From: Pseudomonadota bacterium
GTDB lineage: Bacteria; Pseudomonadota; Alphaproteobacteria; Rhizobiales; Xanthobacteraceae
NCBI GenBank assembly: GCA_023451825.1
Contig: JAEXYA010000050.1
Coordinates: forward strand, 134,829 to 198,828
DNA: 64,000 bases
Direction of reading: 5' to 3'
The position numbers and the translations under genes are program-made. Below are positions 7,694-17,052 of the stretch, in pieces. A model generated the notes under the pieces. It ran no database searches, was not told the DNA's origin, and was given only the letters and a program-made list of their open reading frames with translations. Numbering within the stretch: the stretch's first letter is position 1; the number at the start of each line of letters is the position of its first letter.

Positions 7694-8840
7694 GCCCGTG
7701 TTGAAATTCCCCGACAAAGACGAAGCCAATGGCGCAGACGGTGCGGGTGCCACCAGGCAGCGCAGAGGCATGAAGGGCTTCCTCACGCGCTATCGCCGCC
7801 CGTTGCTGCTGGTCGTGCTGCCGGCCGTCGTGCTGGTCGGCGGTTTTGCCTTCTATCTCTCGGGCGGCCGCTATGTCGGCACCGACGATGCCTATGTCGG
7901 CGCGCAGAAAGTGCTGATCACGCCGGAGATCGCCGGCAAGGTTGCCCGTGTCGTGATCCGCGAAGGCCAGCATGTGACGGCCGGCGATACGCTGTTCGAG
8001 ATCGATCCGGTGCCGTTCCAGCTCGCGCTGCAGCAGGCGCAGGCGAAGCTCGATGACGCCAAGGTCTCGTTCGCGACGCTGAAGTCGAACATCAAGTCGT
8101 ATGACGATATGCTGCAGCTTGCGAAGCAGGGCGTCGAGCTGAAGCAGCGCGATGTCGAGCGCAAGACGACACTCGTGAAATCGAATTCCGGCTCGCAGCT
8201 CGATCTCGATACCGCGACGACCAATTACGTGATCGCGCGATCGCAGCTCGAATTGCTGCAGCAGCAATTGTCGAATTCAAAGGACAAGCTGCTCGGCAAT
8301 CCCGATCTGCCGCTCGAGCAGTTCCCCGCTTATGCGCAGGCCAAGGCGGCGCTCGGCGATGCGCAGCGCAATCTCGATCACACTGTGCTGAAAGCGCCGA
8401 TCTCCGGCGTCGCCACGCAGGTGGATAACATCCAGCTCGGCCGCTTCGTCGCGGCGTCAACGCCGATCCTCACGGTGATCGACGATGCACGTCCATGGGT
8501 CGATGCGAATATGAAAGAGTCGGATCTGACGCATGTGAATGTCGGCCAGAAGGTCGATATCGAAGTCGATGCCTTCCCGGATCACGCCTTCCACGGCACT
8601 GTCGGCTCGCTCTCGCCCGGCACCGGCGCGCAATTCGCGATCCTGCCGCCGCAGAACGCCACCGGCAATTTCGTCAAGGTCGTGCAGCGCGTGCCCGTGC
8701 GCATCTATCTCGACTACAATGACGCGGCCGTGAAGAAGCTCAAGGCCGGCATGAGCACCTACACCACCATCGATACCGAACATCGCCGCACGCTGGCGGG
8801 CCTGTTCGGCGCGTCCACGGCAAAGGCGGCTCAGGACTGA
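7686..8840 (+). CDS. HlyD/EmrA-type membrane fusion protein
   Basis: A 384-residue periplasmic adaptor anchored by one N-terminal helix (about residues 36-58, PLLLVVLPAVVLVGGFAFYL). The biotinyl-lipoyl-like half motifs are visible (GGRYVGTDDAYVGAQ ... IAGKVARVVIREGQHVTAGD and DHTVLKAPISGVA), separated by a long Gln/Leu/Lys-rich coiled-coil hairpin (about residues 115-225). It would couple the DHA2 pump encoded just downstream to an outer-membrane channel; no TolC homologue is in the window. Middle gene of marR-emrA-emrB-like operon. Confidence 0.9.
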   Translation: MAEPVLKFPDKDEANGADGAGATRQRRGMKGFLTRYRRPLLLVVLPAVVLVGGFAFYLSGGRYVGTDDAYVGAQKVLITPEIAGKVARVVIREGQHVTAGDTLFEIDPVPFQLALQQAQAKLDDAKVSFATLKSNIKSYDDMLQLAKQGVELKQRDVERKTTLVKSNSGSQLDLDTATTNYVIARSQLELLQQQLSNSKDKLLGNPDLPLEQFPAYAQAKAALGDAQRNLDHTVLKAPISGVATQVDNIQLGRFVAASTPILTVIDDARPWVDANMKESDLTHVNVGQKVDIEVDAFPDHAFHGTVGSLSPGTGAQFAILPPQNATGNFVKVVQRVPVRIYLDYNDAAVKKLKAGMSTYTTIDTEHRRTLAGLFGASTAKAAQD

Positions 8841-8844
8841 TCCC

Positions 8845-10413
8845 ATGAGCACCGCGGCAATACCGAGCGCAGTTCCGGGCATGCGTCGCACCATGGTGAC
8901 GGTGTGCGCCATGACGGCGACCATCATGCAGGCGCTCGACACCACGATCGCCAATGTGGCGCTGCCTTATATGCAGGGCTCGTTGTCCGCGTCGCAGGAT
9001 CAGGTCAACTGGGTGCTGACCTCCTACATCGTCGCTGCCGCCATCATGACCGCCCCGGTGGGCTTCATCGCCAACCGGTTCGGCCGCAAGAAGGTCTTCA
9101 TCGTTTGCGCAGCAGGTTTCACCGTTGCCTCGGTGCTGTGCGGACTGGCGCAGGACATCAGTCAGATGGTCGGCTTCCGTCTGTTGCAGGGCGTTTTTGG
9201 CGCAGCGCTGGTGCCATTGTCGCAGACGGTCATGCTCGACATGTATGCGCTGCATGAGCGTGCCAAGGCAATGTCGATCTGGGGCATGGGCGTGATGCTC
9301 GGCCCGATCATGGGGCCGTCGCTCGGTGCCTGGCTCACCGAGACCTATTCCTGGCACTGGGTGTTCTTCGTCAATCTGCCGTTCGGCATCGTGACCGTCG
9401 CGGGCCTTTTGGTCTTCATGGATGAGACCGAGCTGAATCTGAAAATGAAGTTCGACTGGTTCGGCTTCCTCGCGCTCGCCATCGGCATCGGTTCGATGCA
9501 GCTTGCGCTCGATCGCGGCGAGCAGCTCGGCTGGCTGGAGTCGAACGAGATCATCATCGAAGCGATCATTGCGGTGGTCGGTTTCTATTATTTCTTCGCA
9601 CATTCCTTCACGACCGATCGACCGTTCATCCAGTTCGCCATCTTCAAGGACAAGAATTTTGTCGGTGGCTGCATCTTCATGTGCGTGATGGGTCTCGTGC
9701 TCTATTCGACCATGTCGCTGTCATCGCCGTTCCTGCAGAACGTGATCGGCTATCCCATTCTCACCGCCGGCCTGCTGCTGGCGACCCGCGGCTCCGGCAC
9801 TTTCCTCGCGATGATGATGGTCGGCCGTATCATGAAATATATCGAGGCGCGGACACTGATCATGTCGGGCATGACACTGCTGGCCGCATCGATGTATTTC
9901 ACCGCGAAATGGACCGACCAGACTGGCGTGACGGAATTCATCATCGTCAATGTGGCGCAGGGCTTTGGATTGGGCCTGGTGTTCGTACCGCTATCGACGG
10001 TGGCGTTCCTCACGCTGCCCAATCATCTGCGCACCGACGGCACGGCGATGCTGACGCTGCTGCGCAACGTGGCGAGTTCTGTGGGTATTTCGATCGTGAT
10101 CGCGAATCTTACGTCAGGTACGCGAATGGCTCATGCGGTGCTGGTGGAGCACATCACGCCGTTCAACAATGCGCTGCAGATGCCGAATGTCACCGGTGTC
10201 ATCAACATGGCGACAGATACGGGGCGCGCCATGATGGATGCGATCGTGACGCTGCAGGCAACGATCATTGCGTTCGGGCTGGACTATCAGCTGATCATGC
10301 TGGTGACGCTGCTGGCGATCCCGATGGCGCTGATCATCGGATCGTCGAAGGCGCAGCTCAGGGCGCAGGCGGCAAAGCCAGGTGGAGATGAGCATCCGGC
10401 GGTGATGGAATAA
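8845..10413 (+). CDS. EmrB/QacA-type MFS drug efflux pump (DHA2, 14 helices)
   Basis: A 522-residue transporter with about 14 hydrophobic helices, the length and topology of EmrB. Family motifs are present: LDTTIANVALPYMQGSLS near the N-terminus, the motif A loop GFIANRFGRKKVF, and the motif C helix GMGVMLGPIMGPSLGAWL. Starts four bases after the adaptor gene stop. Proton-driven export of hydrophobic toxicants is expected; the actual substrate is unknown. A long repeat (10438-10610) follows the stop codon. Confidence 0.92.
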   Translation: MSTAAIPSAVPGMRRTMVTVCAMTATIMQALDTTIANVALPYMQGSLSASQDQVNWVLTSYIVAAAIMTAPVGFIANRFGRKKVFIVCAAGFTVASVLCGLAQDISQMVGFRLLQGVFGAALVPLSQTVMLDMYALHERAKAMSIWGMGVMLGPIMGPSLGAWLTETYSWHWVFFVNLPFGIVTVAGLLVFMDETELNLKMKFDWFGFLALAIGIGSMQLALDRGEQLGWLESNEIIIEAIIAVVGFYYFFAHSFTTDRPFIQFAIFKDKNFVGGCIFMCVMGLVLYSTMSLSSPFLQNVIGYPILTAGLLLATRGSGTFLAMMMVGRIMKYIEARTLIMSGMTLLAASMYFTAKWTDQTGVTEFIIVNVAQGFGLGLVFVPLSTVAFLTLPNHLRTDGTAMLTLLRNVASSVGISIVIANLTSGTRMAHAVLVEHITPFNNALQMPNVTGVINMATDTGRAMMDAIVTLQATIIAFGLDYQLIMLVTLLAIPMALIIGSSKAQLRAQAAKPGGDEHPAVME

Positions 10414-10437
10414 GTGAAGCTGAGGCGCTGATGGCCT

Positions 10438-10610
10438 CCCTCCCTCAAGCCGCGTAGCGGCGCAGTGGGGAGGGTGGCGCGTAGCGCCGGGTGGGGTCTC
10501 TCCCCACGGTAGGACGTCACGTGGGGATAGACCCCACCCGTCTCGAAGCTCGCTGAACGCTCGCTTCGATCCACCCTCCCCGCTGCGCGGCTTCGCCGCT
10601 TGGGGGAGGG
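10438..10610. repeat. Large palindromic intergenic repeat, family B copy 1
   Basis: About 170 bases with terminal inverted arms (CCCTCCCTCAAGC near 10438 against GCTTGGGGGAGGG ending at 10610). An inner arm pair is GTGGGGAGGGTGG/CCACCCTCCCC, with GGGTGGGGTCT/AGACCCCACCC further in. A second copy lies at 28290-28460. No open reading frame of transposase type. It sits between converging efflux and pca genes. Confidence 0.85.
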
Positions 10611-10620
10611 AGAAGCAAGA

Positions 10621-11202
10621 TTACACGTCGAAGAACACCGTCTCGTTATCCCCCTGCAGGTGAATATCAAACCGATACACACCCGCTGCCGTCTTCTTCG
10701 CGATCAGCGTCGCGCGGCGATCCGCCGGCACCAGCTGCATCACGGCATCGTCCGCCGTCGCCGCTTCATCGTCGAAATAGATGCGCGTCATCGACTGCAT
10801 GGTCATGCCGCGGCCGAACACGGCCATCACGATATGCGGCGCCTGCGGCTTGCCATCGATCCCCGGCACGCTGCCCGGCTTCACGGTATCGAACGAATAT
10901 TCCCCCGCATCCGTCGTGCCCGAGCGGCCGAAACCGCGCCAGCTCGAATTCGGAATGCCGCGCGAATCCTGCGGATCGGCGAAACGGCCCTGCGCATCGG
11001 CCTGCCAGATTTCCAGCACGGCATCCGGCACCACCTTGCCGTCGCCGTCATAGATCACGCCTTCGATGCGGATCTTGTCGCCGGTCACATCGGGCGTGAG
11101 CAGATTGTTGGTGAAGGCGTCGTTCCAGGCATATTTGCCGTTCGGCGTCAGGCCATAGGCGTAGAACGGGCCGACGGTCTGCGACGGAGTAATTCCAGGC
11201 AT
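10621..11202 (-). CDS. pcaG: Protocatechuate 3,4-dioxygenase alpha subunit
   Basis: A 193-residue intradiol dioxygenase subunit. It has the N-terminal PSQTVGPFYAYGL block, the VPDAVLEIWQADAQGRF strand motif and the SFDTVKPG segment, but lacks the full set of iron ligands, as expected for the alpha chain. With PcaH it cleaves protocatechuate to 3-carboxy-cis,cis-muconate. Its ATG overlaps the pcaH stop codon (ATGA at 11199-11202 region), so the two subunits are translationally coupled, and the order pcaF-pcaH-pcaG suggests a single minus-strand operon. The gene ends next to the family B repeat. Confidence 0.95.
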   Translation of the reverse strand: MPGITPSQTVGPFYAYGLTPNGKYAWNDAFTNNLLTPDVTGDKIRIEGVIYDGDGKVVPDAVLEIWQADAQGRFADPQDSRGIPNSSWRGFGRSGTTDAGEYSFDTVKPGSVPGIDGKPQAPHIVMAVFGRGMTMQSMTRIYFDDEAATADDAVMQLVPADRRATLIAKKTAAGVYRFDIHLQGDNETVFFDV

Positions 11203-11903
11203 CAGTGATTCTCCGTCGGCGTCGCGTTGCGGCCGCGCAGGACGATGTTGAAGCGATAGGCCAGCGCCCAGCCGGGCTCGGTCATATCGAGATCGAAATC
11301 CGACACCATGCGCAGGCGCGCCTTCTCATCCGTCACCGAATTGAAGATCGGATCGAACGGAAACAGCGGATCGTTCGGGAAATACATCTGCGTCACGAGG
11401 CGCGAGACGAAGGAATGGCCGAACACCGAGAAATGGATATGGGCGGGGCGCCACGCATTGTGGTGGTTGCCCCACGGATAGGCGCCGGGCTTGATGGTGA
11501 CGAATTTGTAGTTGCCCTTGTCGTCAGTGACGGCGCGGCCGGCGCCGGTGAAATTGGGATCGAGCGGGGCGGGATGCTGGTCCCAGACATGGACATAGCG
11601 GCCGCAGGCATTGGCCTGCCAGAGTTCGACCAGCGTATTCGGCACGCCGCGGCCGTCCTCGTCCATCACGGTGCCATGGACGATGATGCGTTCGCCGAGC
11701 GGCTCGCCGGCATGCATGGTGGTGAGGTCATGATCACCGGGGCGCACGGTTTCGTGGCCGTAAACCGGACCGGTCAGTTCCGATAGCGTGTGCGGCATCA
11801 GAATGCGCTGCTTCTGCGGTGCGCGCTTGATGGTCGATTTGTAGCCGGGTGAGAGGCGCGGCGCGTGCGCCGCATTGCTCTCGACGGGATAGATTAGCGT
11901 CAT
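11202..11903 (-). CDS. pcaH: Protocatechuate 3,4-dioxygenase beta subunit
   Basis: A 233-residue catalytic subunit binding the non-haem Fe(III). Ligands are recognisable: Tyr in CGRYVHVWDQH, Tyr in GAYPWGNHHN, and the two His of RPAHIHFSVFG. The ring-cleavage reaction feeds the beta-ketoadipate pathway. The frame is open to 11933, but the ATG at 11903 has a GGGGA box about 7 bases upstream and gives the family-like MTLIYP start. Regulation cannot be read here; no pcaQ/pcaR-type gene is in the window. Confidence 0.95.
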   Translation of the reverse strand: MTLIYPVESNAAHAPRLSPGYKSTIKRAPQKQRILMPHTLSELTGPVYGHETVRPGDHDLTTMHAGEPLGERIIVHGTVMDEDGRGVPNTLVELWQANACGRYVHVWDQHPAPLDPNFTGAGRAVTDDKGNYKFVTIKPGAYPWGNHHNAWRPAHIHFSVFGHSFVSRLVTQMYFPNDPLFPFDPIFNSVTDEKARLRMVSDFDLDMTEPGWALAYRFNIVLRGRNATPTENH

Positions 11904-11927
11904 GCTCGTTTCCCCTTGGGCAGTCTC

Positions 11928-12011
11928 CGTCATTGCGAGGAGCAGAGCGACGAAGCAATCCAGTCTTTCTTCACTTAGCTTCTGGATTGCTTCGCTGCGC
12001 TCGCAATGACG
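11928..12011. repeat. Palindromic intergenic repeat, family C copy 1
   Basis: CGTCATTGCGAGGAGC ... AAGCAATCCAG is mirrored by CTGGATTGCTTCG ... CTCGCAATGACG, giving an 84-base imperfect hairpin. A second copy lies at 24202-24281. It lies between pcaF and pcaH, inside what may be one operon. Confidence 0.9.
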
Positions 12012-12024
12012 GCTATTGGTGTCG

Positions 12025-13233
12025 TTAGTTCAGCTTCTCGATTGCCATGGCGACGCCCTGGCCGACGCCGACGCACATGGTGGCCAGCGCGAGCTTGCCG
12101 CCGCGCTTCTCCATGCCGTGAACGGCGGTGAGCGCGAGGCGGGCGCCGCTCATGCCGAGCGGATGGCCGAGCGCGATGGCGCCGCCATGCGGGTTGACGA
12201 AGTCAGCATCTTCCTTGACGCCGAGCTGGCGCAGCACCGCGATGCCCTGCGAGGCGAAAGCCTCGTTGAGCTCGATGAGATCGAAGTCGCTGATCTTGAG
12301 GCCGAGACGCTCCATCAGTTTTTGCGTGGCCGGCACCGGGCCGATGCCCATGATGCGCGGGGCAACACCCGCCGAAGCGAGGCCGAGGATGCGCGCGCGT
12401 GGGGTGAGGCCGTACTTCTTCACGGCGGCGGCGGACGCGAGGATCATGGCGGCGGCGCCGTCATTGACGCCCGAGGCATTGCCGGCGGTGACGGTGCCGT
12501 CCTTGCGCACGATCGGCTTCAGCTTGCCGAGGCCTTCCAGCGTGGTTTCCGGACGCGGATGCTCGTCCTTGTCCACGGTGATCGGGCCGGCCTTGCCGCC
12601 CGGCGCCTGCACCGCGACGATCTCTTCGGCGAAATAGCCCGAGGCAATCGCCTTGCCGGCGCGCTGCTGGGAGTTGATGGCGAAGGCGTCCTGGTCAGCA
12701 CGCGAGATCTGGAAGTCCTGGGCGACATTTTCGCCGGTCTCCGGCATCGCATCGACGCCATACTGCGCCTTCATCAGCGGATTGATGAAGCGCCAGCCGA
12801 TGGTGGTGTCGTAGATTTCCGACTGGCGGGAGAAGGCTTCCTGCGCCTTGCCCTGCACGAACGGCGCGCGGGTCATGGATTCCACGCCGCCGGCAATGGC
12901 GAAATCGATTTCACCGGCGCGGATGGCGCGGGCACCGGCGCCGACGGCATCGAGACCGGAGGCGCAGAGACGGTTCAGGGTCTGGCCGGGAACGCTTTCC
13001 GGCAGGCCGGCGAGGAGGGCGGCCATGCGGGCGACGTTGCGGTTGTCTTCACCGGCCTGGTTGGCGCAGCCGAAGAAAACCTCGTCGATTTCTTCCCATT
13101 TGACGTTCGGATTGCGCTCTTTCAACGCCTTGATCGGAGCGGCTGCGAGGTCGTCGGCGCGGACTTTTGCGAGCGACCCGCCGAAACGGCCGATCGGGGT
13201 GCGCACGGCGTCGCAAATAAACACATCGCTCAT
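12025..13233 (-). CDS. pcaF: Beta-ketoadipyl-CoA thiolase
   Basis: A 402-residue thiolase. Catalytic features are the nucleophilic Cys in NRLCASGLDAV, the His in ALGHPLGMSGAR and the C-terminal Cys in MCVGVGQGVAM. It opens with FICDAVRTPIGRFGGSLA, a sequence typical of PcaF/PaaJ rather than biosynthetic thiolases. It cleaves 3-oxoadipyl-CoA to succinyl-CoA and acetyl-CoA. The start at 13233 is preceded by AGGAGG at suitable spacing; a tandem ATG at 13236 and a long upstream extension are less likely. Placement beside pcaH and pcaG supports the protocatechuate role. Confidence 0.9.
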   Translation of the reverse strand: MSDVFICDAVRTPIGRFGGSLAKVRADDLAAAPIKALKERNPNVKWEEIDEVFFGCANQAGEDNRNVARMAALLAGLPESVPGQTLNRLCASGLDAVGAGARAIRAGEIDFAIAGGVESMTRAPFVQGKAQEAFSRQSEIYDTTIGWRFINPLMKAQYGVDAMPETGENVAQDFQISRADQDAFAINSQQRAGKAIASGYFAEEIVAVQAPGGKAGPITVDKDEHPRPETTLEGLGKLKPIVRKDGTVTAGNASGVNDGAAAMILASAAAVKKYGLTPRARILGLASAGVAPRIMGIGPVPATQKLMERLGLKISDFDLIELNEAFASQGIAVLRQLGVKEDADFVNPHGGAIALGHPLGMSGARLALTAVHGMEKRGGKLALATMCVGVGQGVAMAIEKLN

Positions 13234-13461
13234 CATCTTCCTCCTGGGCTGCATCCGCGCATTTGCCGGATTTTCGCGGTGGTTTGTAGGAAGGCCCACC
13301 GACCCGGTCAAATCATGGCTGTTGCGTGGATTGTCACACCCAGACTGTCGGATAATCGGGAGTGGTTGACTTGTCAACCGGATGCTGCGGTGGGGAAAAC
13401 ATGGCCTTTCCCGTGGTGGCGCGTAGGATCGGTGCCGTGAAATTTGCTAGCGTCCGCCGCC

Positions 13462-16179
13462 ATGACGATCCAACAAGCCATTACCGCCCCGGAACCAACG
13501 GTGCCTGCCGCCGACGACACCAAGGTGTCGCCGATGATGCAGCAGTATCTCGAGATCAAGGCCGCCAATCCCGGCCTGCTGCTGTTCTACCGGATGGGGG
13601 ATTTTTACGAGATCTTCTTCGAGGATGCGGAACTGGCCTCGCGTTCCCTCGGCATCGTGCTGACCAAGCGCGGCAAGCATCAGGGCATGGACATCCCCAT
13701 GTGCGGCGTGCCCGTGGTACGCGCCGACGAGTATCTGCACCGCCTGATCGCGCTCGGCATCCGTGTTGCCGTCTGCGAGCAGATGGAGGATCCGGCGGAA
13801 GCGAAGAAGCGCGGCAGCAAGAGCGTCGTGCGGCGCGACGTCGTCCGCGTGGTGACGCCGGGCACGCTGACCGAAGACAATCTGCTGGACGCGCGGGCCA
13901 ACAACTACCTGATGGCGATCGCGCGGGCGAAGGGCGGCGACCGCATCGGTCTCGCCTGGATCGATATTTCGACGGCGGAATTCATCGTCACCGAATGCGC
14001 GATCGGCGAACTCGGTGCGACCCTGGCGCGTATCAATCCCAATGAAGTGATCGTGACAGATGCGCTCTATAGCGATCCCGATCTCAGCCAGCTGTTGCGC
14101 GAACTCTCGGCGGTGACGCCGCTGACCCGCGACGTATTCGACACGGCCACCGCCGAACGCCGCCTGTGCGATTATTTCGCTGTTGCCACTATGGATGGTC
14201 TCAGCGCGATGTCGCGGCTTGAAGCCACCGCCGCTGCCGCTTGCGTCACCTATGTGGAGCGCACCCAGATCGGCAAGCGCATCCCGCTGTCGCCGCCGAC
14301 CCGTGAGGCCATCGGCACCACGATGGCGATCGATCCGGCGACGCGTGCCAATCTCGAGCTGACGCGCACCCTCGGCGGCGAGCGCAAGGGTTCGCTGCTC
14401 GATGCGATCGACTGCACGGTGACGGCGGCCGGCTCGCGCCTTTTGGCACAGCGGCTGGCAGCACCGCTCACCGATGCTGCCGGTATTGCGCGCCGCCACG
14501 ATGCGGTTGCGGCTTTTGTTGCCGATAGCGGCCTGCGCGACGATCTGCGTTCTGCGCTGAAAGTCGCGCCGGACATGTCGCGTGCGCTGGCGCGGCTCTT
14601 GGTCGGTCGCGGCGGTCCGCGCGATCTGGTTTGTATCCGCGATGGCGTGATGGCCGCGGATCAGGTGCTGGATCGGCTAAACGCCGTCGAAAACGTGCCG
14701 ACTGAAATCGCCGCGGCGATGGCCGGCCTGCGCCGCCCGTCGCGTGAACTCGCTGCGACCTTTGCCCGCGCGCTCGATGATGACCTGCCGCTGATGAAGC
14801 GCGATGGCGGTTTCGTGCGCGAAGGGTTTGAGCCCGTGCTCGACGAGACGCGCAATCTGCGCGATGCGTCGCGGCTGGTGGTCGCCTCGATGCAGGCGCG
14901 CTATGCCGAGGACACCGGCGTCAAAGGACTGAAGATCCGGCACAACAATGTGCTCGGCTATTTCGTCGAAGTGACCGCGCAGCATGGTGATAAGCTGATG
15001 CAGCCACCGCTGAATGCGACCTTCATCCATCGCCAGACGCTGGCCGGGCAGGTGCGTTTTACCACCTCCGAACTCGGCGAGATCGAGGCCAAGATCGCCA
15101 ATGCCGGCGATCGCGCGCTCGGGCTGGAGCTGGAGATCTTCGAGCGGCTGGCCGCGATGGTCGCGGAGGATTCCGACGACCTCTATGCGGCGTCGCATGC
15201 CTTCGCGCAGCTCGATGTCGCCACCGCGCTGGCGAAGCTCGCGGTGGATGACAATTATGTCCGCCCGGAAGTCGACGACTCGCTGCTTTTCGCCATCGAA
15301 GGCGGCCGGCATCCCGTGGTGGAGCAGGCGCTGCGCCGCAATGGCGAGTCTTTCGTCGCCAATGCCAGCGATCTGTCGCCTGGGCCGGGGCAGAAGTCGG
15401 GCCAGATCTGGCTGATCACCGGCCCTAACATGGCCGGTAAATCGACCTTCCTGCGCCAGAACGCGCTGATCGCACTGCTGGCGCAGATCGGCAGTTTCGT
15501 GCCGGCCTCGCGCGCGCGGATCGGCATCGTCGATCGGCTGTTCTCGCGTGTCGGCGCCGCCGACGATCTCGCACGCGGGCGTTCGACCTTCATGGTCGAG
15601 ATGGTGGAGACCGCCGTTATCCTGAATCAGGCCACCGAACGGGCGCTGGTGATCCTCGACGAGATCGGTCGCGGCACGGCGACGTTTGATGGCCTGTCCA
15701 TCGCCTGGGCGGCGATCGAGCATCTGCATGAGAGCAATCGCTGTCGCGCGCTGTTCGCGACGCATTATCACGAGCTGACGCAGCTCTCCGCAAAACTGCC
15801 GCGGTTGTTCAATGCCACGGTGCGGGTGAAGGAGTGGCATGGCGATGTCGTGTTCCTGCACGAGGTGCTGCCGGGCTCGGCGGATCGCTCCTATGGCATC
15901 CAGGTCGCCAAACTCGCGGGCCTGCCACCGGCAGTGATTTCGCGGGCGAAGGCGGTGCTGGCGAAACTGGAAGCGCAGGATCGCGGGCAGGGCGCCAAGG
16001 TGCTGGTGGACGATCTCCCGCTATTCGCCATCACCTCGCGCGCGCCGGAAGAAGAGCGGCCGCCTAGCGAGGCGGATCTGTTGATGGAGGCCGTGAAGGC
16101 GCTGCATCCGGACGAGATGTCGCCGCGCGAGGCGCTGGATGCGCTTTATGCGCTCAAGGCGAAATTGCCGAAGGGCTAG
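13462..16179 (+). CDS. mutS: DNA mismatch repair protein MutS
   Basis: A 905-residue MutS. The mismatch-reading Phe-X-Glu lies in MGDFYEIFFEDA (about residue 45). The connector, lever and clamp domains follow, and the ATPase has Walker A GPNMAGKSTFLRQN, DEIGRGTATFDG and the ATHYHEL switch. It recognises mismatches and recruits MutL. The ATG at 13462 is preferred over a TTG six codons upstream; neither has a strong ribosome-binding site. The family often neighbours glnD in this bacterial group; here about 4.5 kb of other genes separates them. Confidence 0.97.
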   Translation: MTIQQAITAPEPTVPAADDTKVSPMMQQYLEIKAANPGLLLFYRMGDFYEIFFEDAELASRSLGIVLTKRGKHQGMDIPMCGVPVVRADEYLHRLIALGIRVAVCEQMEDPAEAKKRGSKSVVRRDVVRVVTPGTLTEDNLLDARANNYLMAIARAKGGDRIGLAWIDISTAEFIVTECAIGELGATLARINPNEVIVTDALYSDPDLSQLLRELSAVTPLTRDVFDTATAERRLCDYFAVATMDGLSAMSRLEATAAAACVTYVERTQIGKRIPLSPPTREAIGTTMAIDPATRANLELTRTLGGERKGSLLDAIDCTVTAAGSRLLAQRLAAPLTDAAGIARRHDAVAAFVADSGLRDDLRSALKVAPDMSRALARLLVGRGGPRDLVCIRDGVMAADQVLDRLNAVENVPTEIAAAMAGLRRPSRELAATFARALDDDLPLMKRDGGFVREGFEPVLDETRNLRDASRLVVASMQARYAEDTGVKGLKIRHNNVLGYFVEVTAQHGDKLMQPPLNATFIHRQTLAGQVRFTTSELGEIEAKIANAGDRALGLELEIFERLAAMVAEDSDDLYAASHAFAQLDVATALAKLAVDDNYVRPEVDDSLLFAIEGGRHPVVEQALRRNGESFVANASDLSPGPGQKSGQIWLITGPNMAGKSTFLRQNALIALLAQIGSFVPASRARIGIVDRLFSRVGAADDLARGRSTFMVEMVETAVILNQATERALVILDEIGRGTATFDGLSIAWAAIEHLHESNRCRALFATHYHELTQLSAKLPRLFNATVRVKEWHGDVVFLHEVLPGSADRSYGIQVAKLAGLPPAVISRAKAVLAKLEAQDRGQGAKVLVDDLPLFAITSRAPEEERPPSEADLLMEAVKALHPDEMSPREALDALYALKAKLPKG

Positions 16180-16973
16180 ACGTAACGCGCGCGCCTGCGG
16201 CCCCATCCCCACAAGCCCAAATTCCACGCCATGCAGGTCAGCAGCGCGCTGCTGAGTGCAATCACCGAGCCATAGCGCGGCGCCAGCACATGCATCAGCG
16301 CCACTGCAATGCCAAAGCCCATCAGGCCCCAGCCGCCATTGGCGATCACGGCGGCGGTCGGCTTGCCGCCGATGCGCGGATGCAGGATCAGCATCAGGCT
16401 GGTGAAGACGATGGGATAGAGTGCCAGCATGCCTGATCCGGTCGGGCCGATGGTGGCGGAGAGCGTGACGACGGCGCCGACCAGCGTGGCGACAAGGGCG
16501 GCGCGCAGCGGGATGTCATACCAGCGGCGGGTGATCAGCGGCATCTTCGCGTGCCGGAAGCGCGCCATCAGCGGCAGGCAGATCGCGAAGGTCACGACAT
16601 TCACGATGATGCCGGCCGTCAGCGTCCAGTCGATCAGTTGCACGATATAAGCGAGAACGAGCCAGACGATAACCGCGGCGCCGAGGCTGACGACCACATT
16701 GTTGCGCTGCGCCAGCAGGATATAGGTCAGCCCGAGAAACATCGTCGCGGCATTGATCGGCAGGCTCGCCAGCGCGCCCTGCGCGATGAAGGCGGCGTCG
16801 TGATCCATGGCGAGGAAGACATAGGACGGGCCGGCGGAGATCGGCAGCGTCGCCACCAGAGCGCCGATCACCGGGCCGGAGCGCTCGGTGATGATGGAGG
16901 CAGAGATCACGAAGGCAGCGGTGATCGCCATGCGCAGAATCAGAATGGCGACGAAGGCGATGTCGGGGGACAT
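16176..16973 (-). CDS. Predicted multi-pass inner-membrane protein, function unknown
   Basis: A 265-residue very hydrophobic protein with about eight helices and short loops. The frame is open to 17177, but GGAGAAG about 8 bases before the ATG at 16973 and the immediate hydrophobic start (SPDIAFVAILILRMAI) mark that as the start. I do not recognise a named family. Internal similarity between halves (GPVIGALVATLP and VGAVVTLSATIGP) hints at repeated transport-type helices, but this is weak. Its stop codon overlaps the mutS stop in the convergent orientation. Confidence 0.7.
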   Translation of the reverse strand: MSPDIAFVAILILRMAITAAFVISASIITERSGPVIGALVATLPISAGPSYVFLAMDHDAAFIAQGALASLPINAATMFLGLTYILLAQRNNVVVSLGAAVIVWLVLAYIVQLIDWTLTAGIIVNVVTFAICLPLMARFRHAKMPLITRRWYDIPLRAALVATLVGAVVTLSATIGPTGSGMLALYPIVFTSLMLILHPRIGGKPTAAVIANGGWGLMGFGIAVALMHVLAPRYGSVIALSSALLTCMAWNLGLWGWGRRRARYV

Positions 16974-17010
16974 TTGTTGTTCTTCTCCACGTTGTGCCGA
17001 GTAAGCAGAC

Positions 17011-17040
17011 GTGGATGGCCGGGACAAGCCCGGCCATGGC
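17011..17040. repeat. Short palindromic repeat
   Basis: ATGGCCGGG (17015-17023) and CCCGGCCAT (17029-17037) form a nine-base-pair stem with a five-base loop, between the OsmC-like gene and the membrane protein gene. Same style as the larger repeat families here. Confidence 0.7.
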
Positions 17041-17052
17041 AGAACAGGGTTG

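Noticed and set aside
10438..10610. Possible insertion sequence or CRISPR-like array
   Set aside because: No transposase frame, no regular spacing of short repeats; the element is one imperfect palindrome with a second copy at 28290.
12016..13440. A 474-codon plus-strand frame antisense to pcaF
   Set aside because: Low-complexity Arg/Glu/Ala composition and no start signals; pcaF on the other strand is clear.
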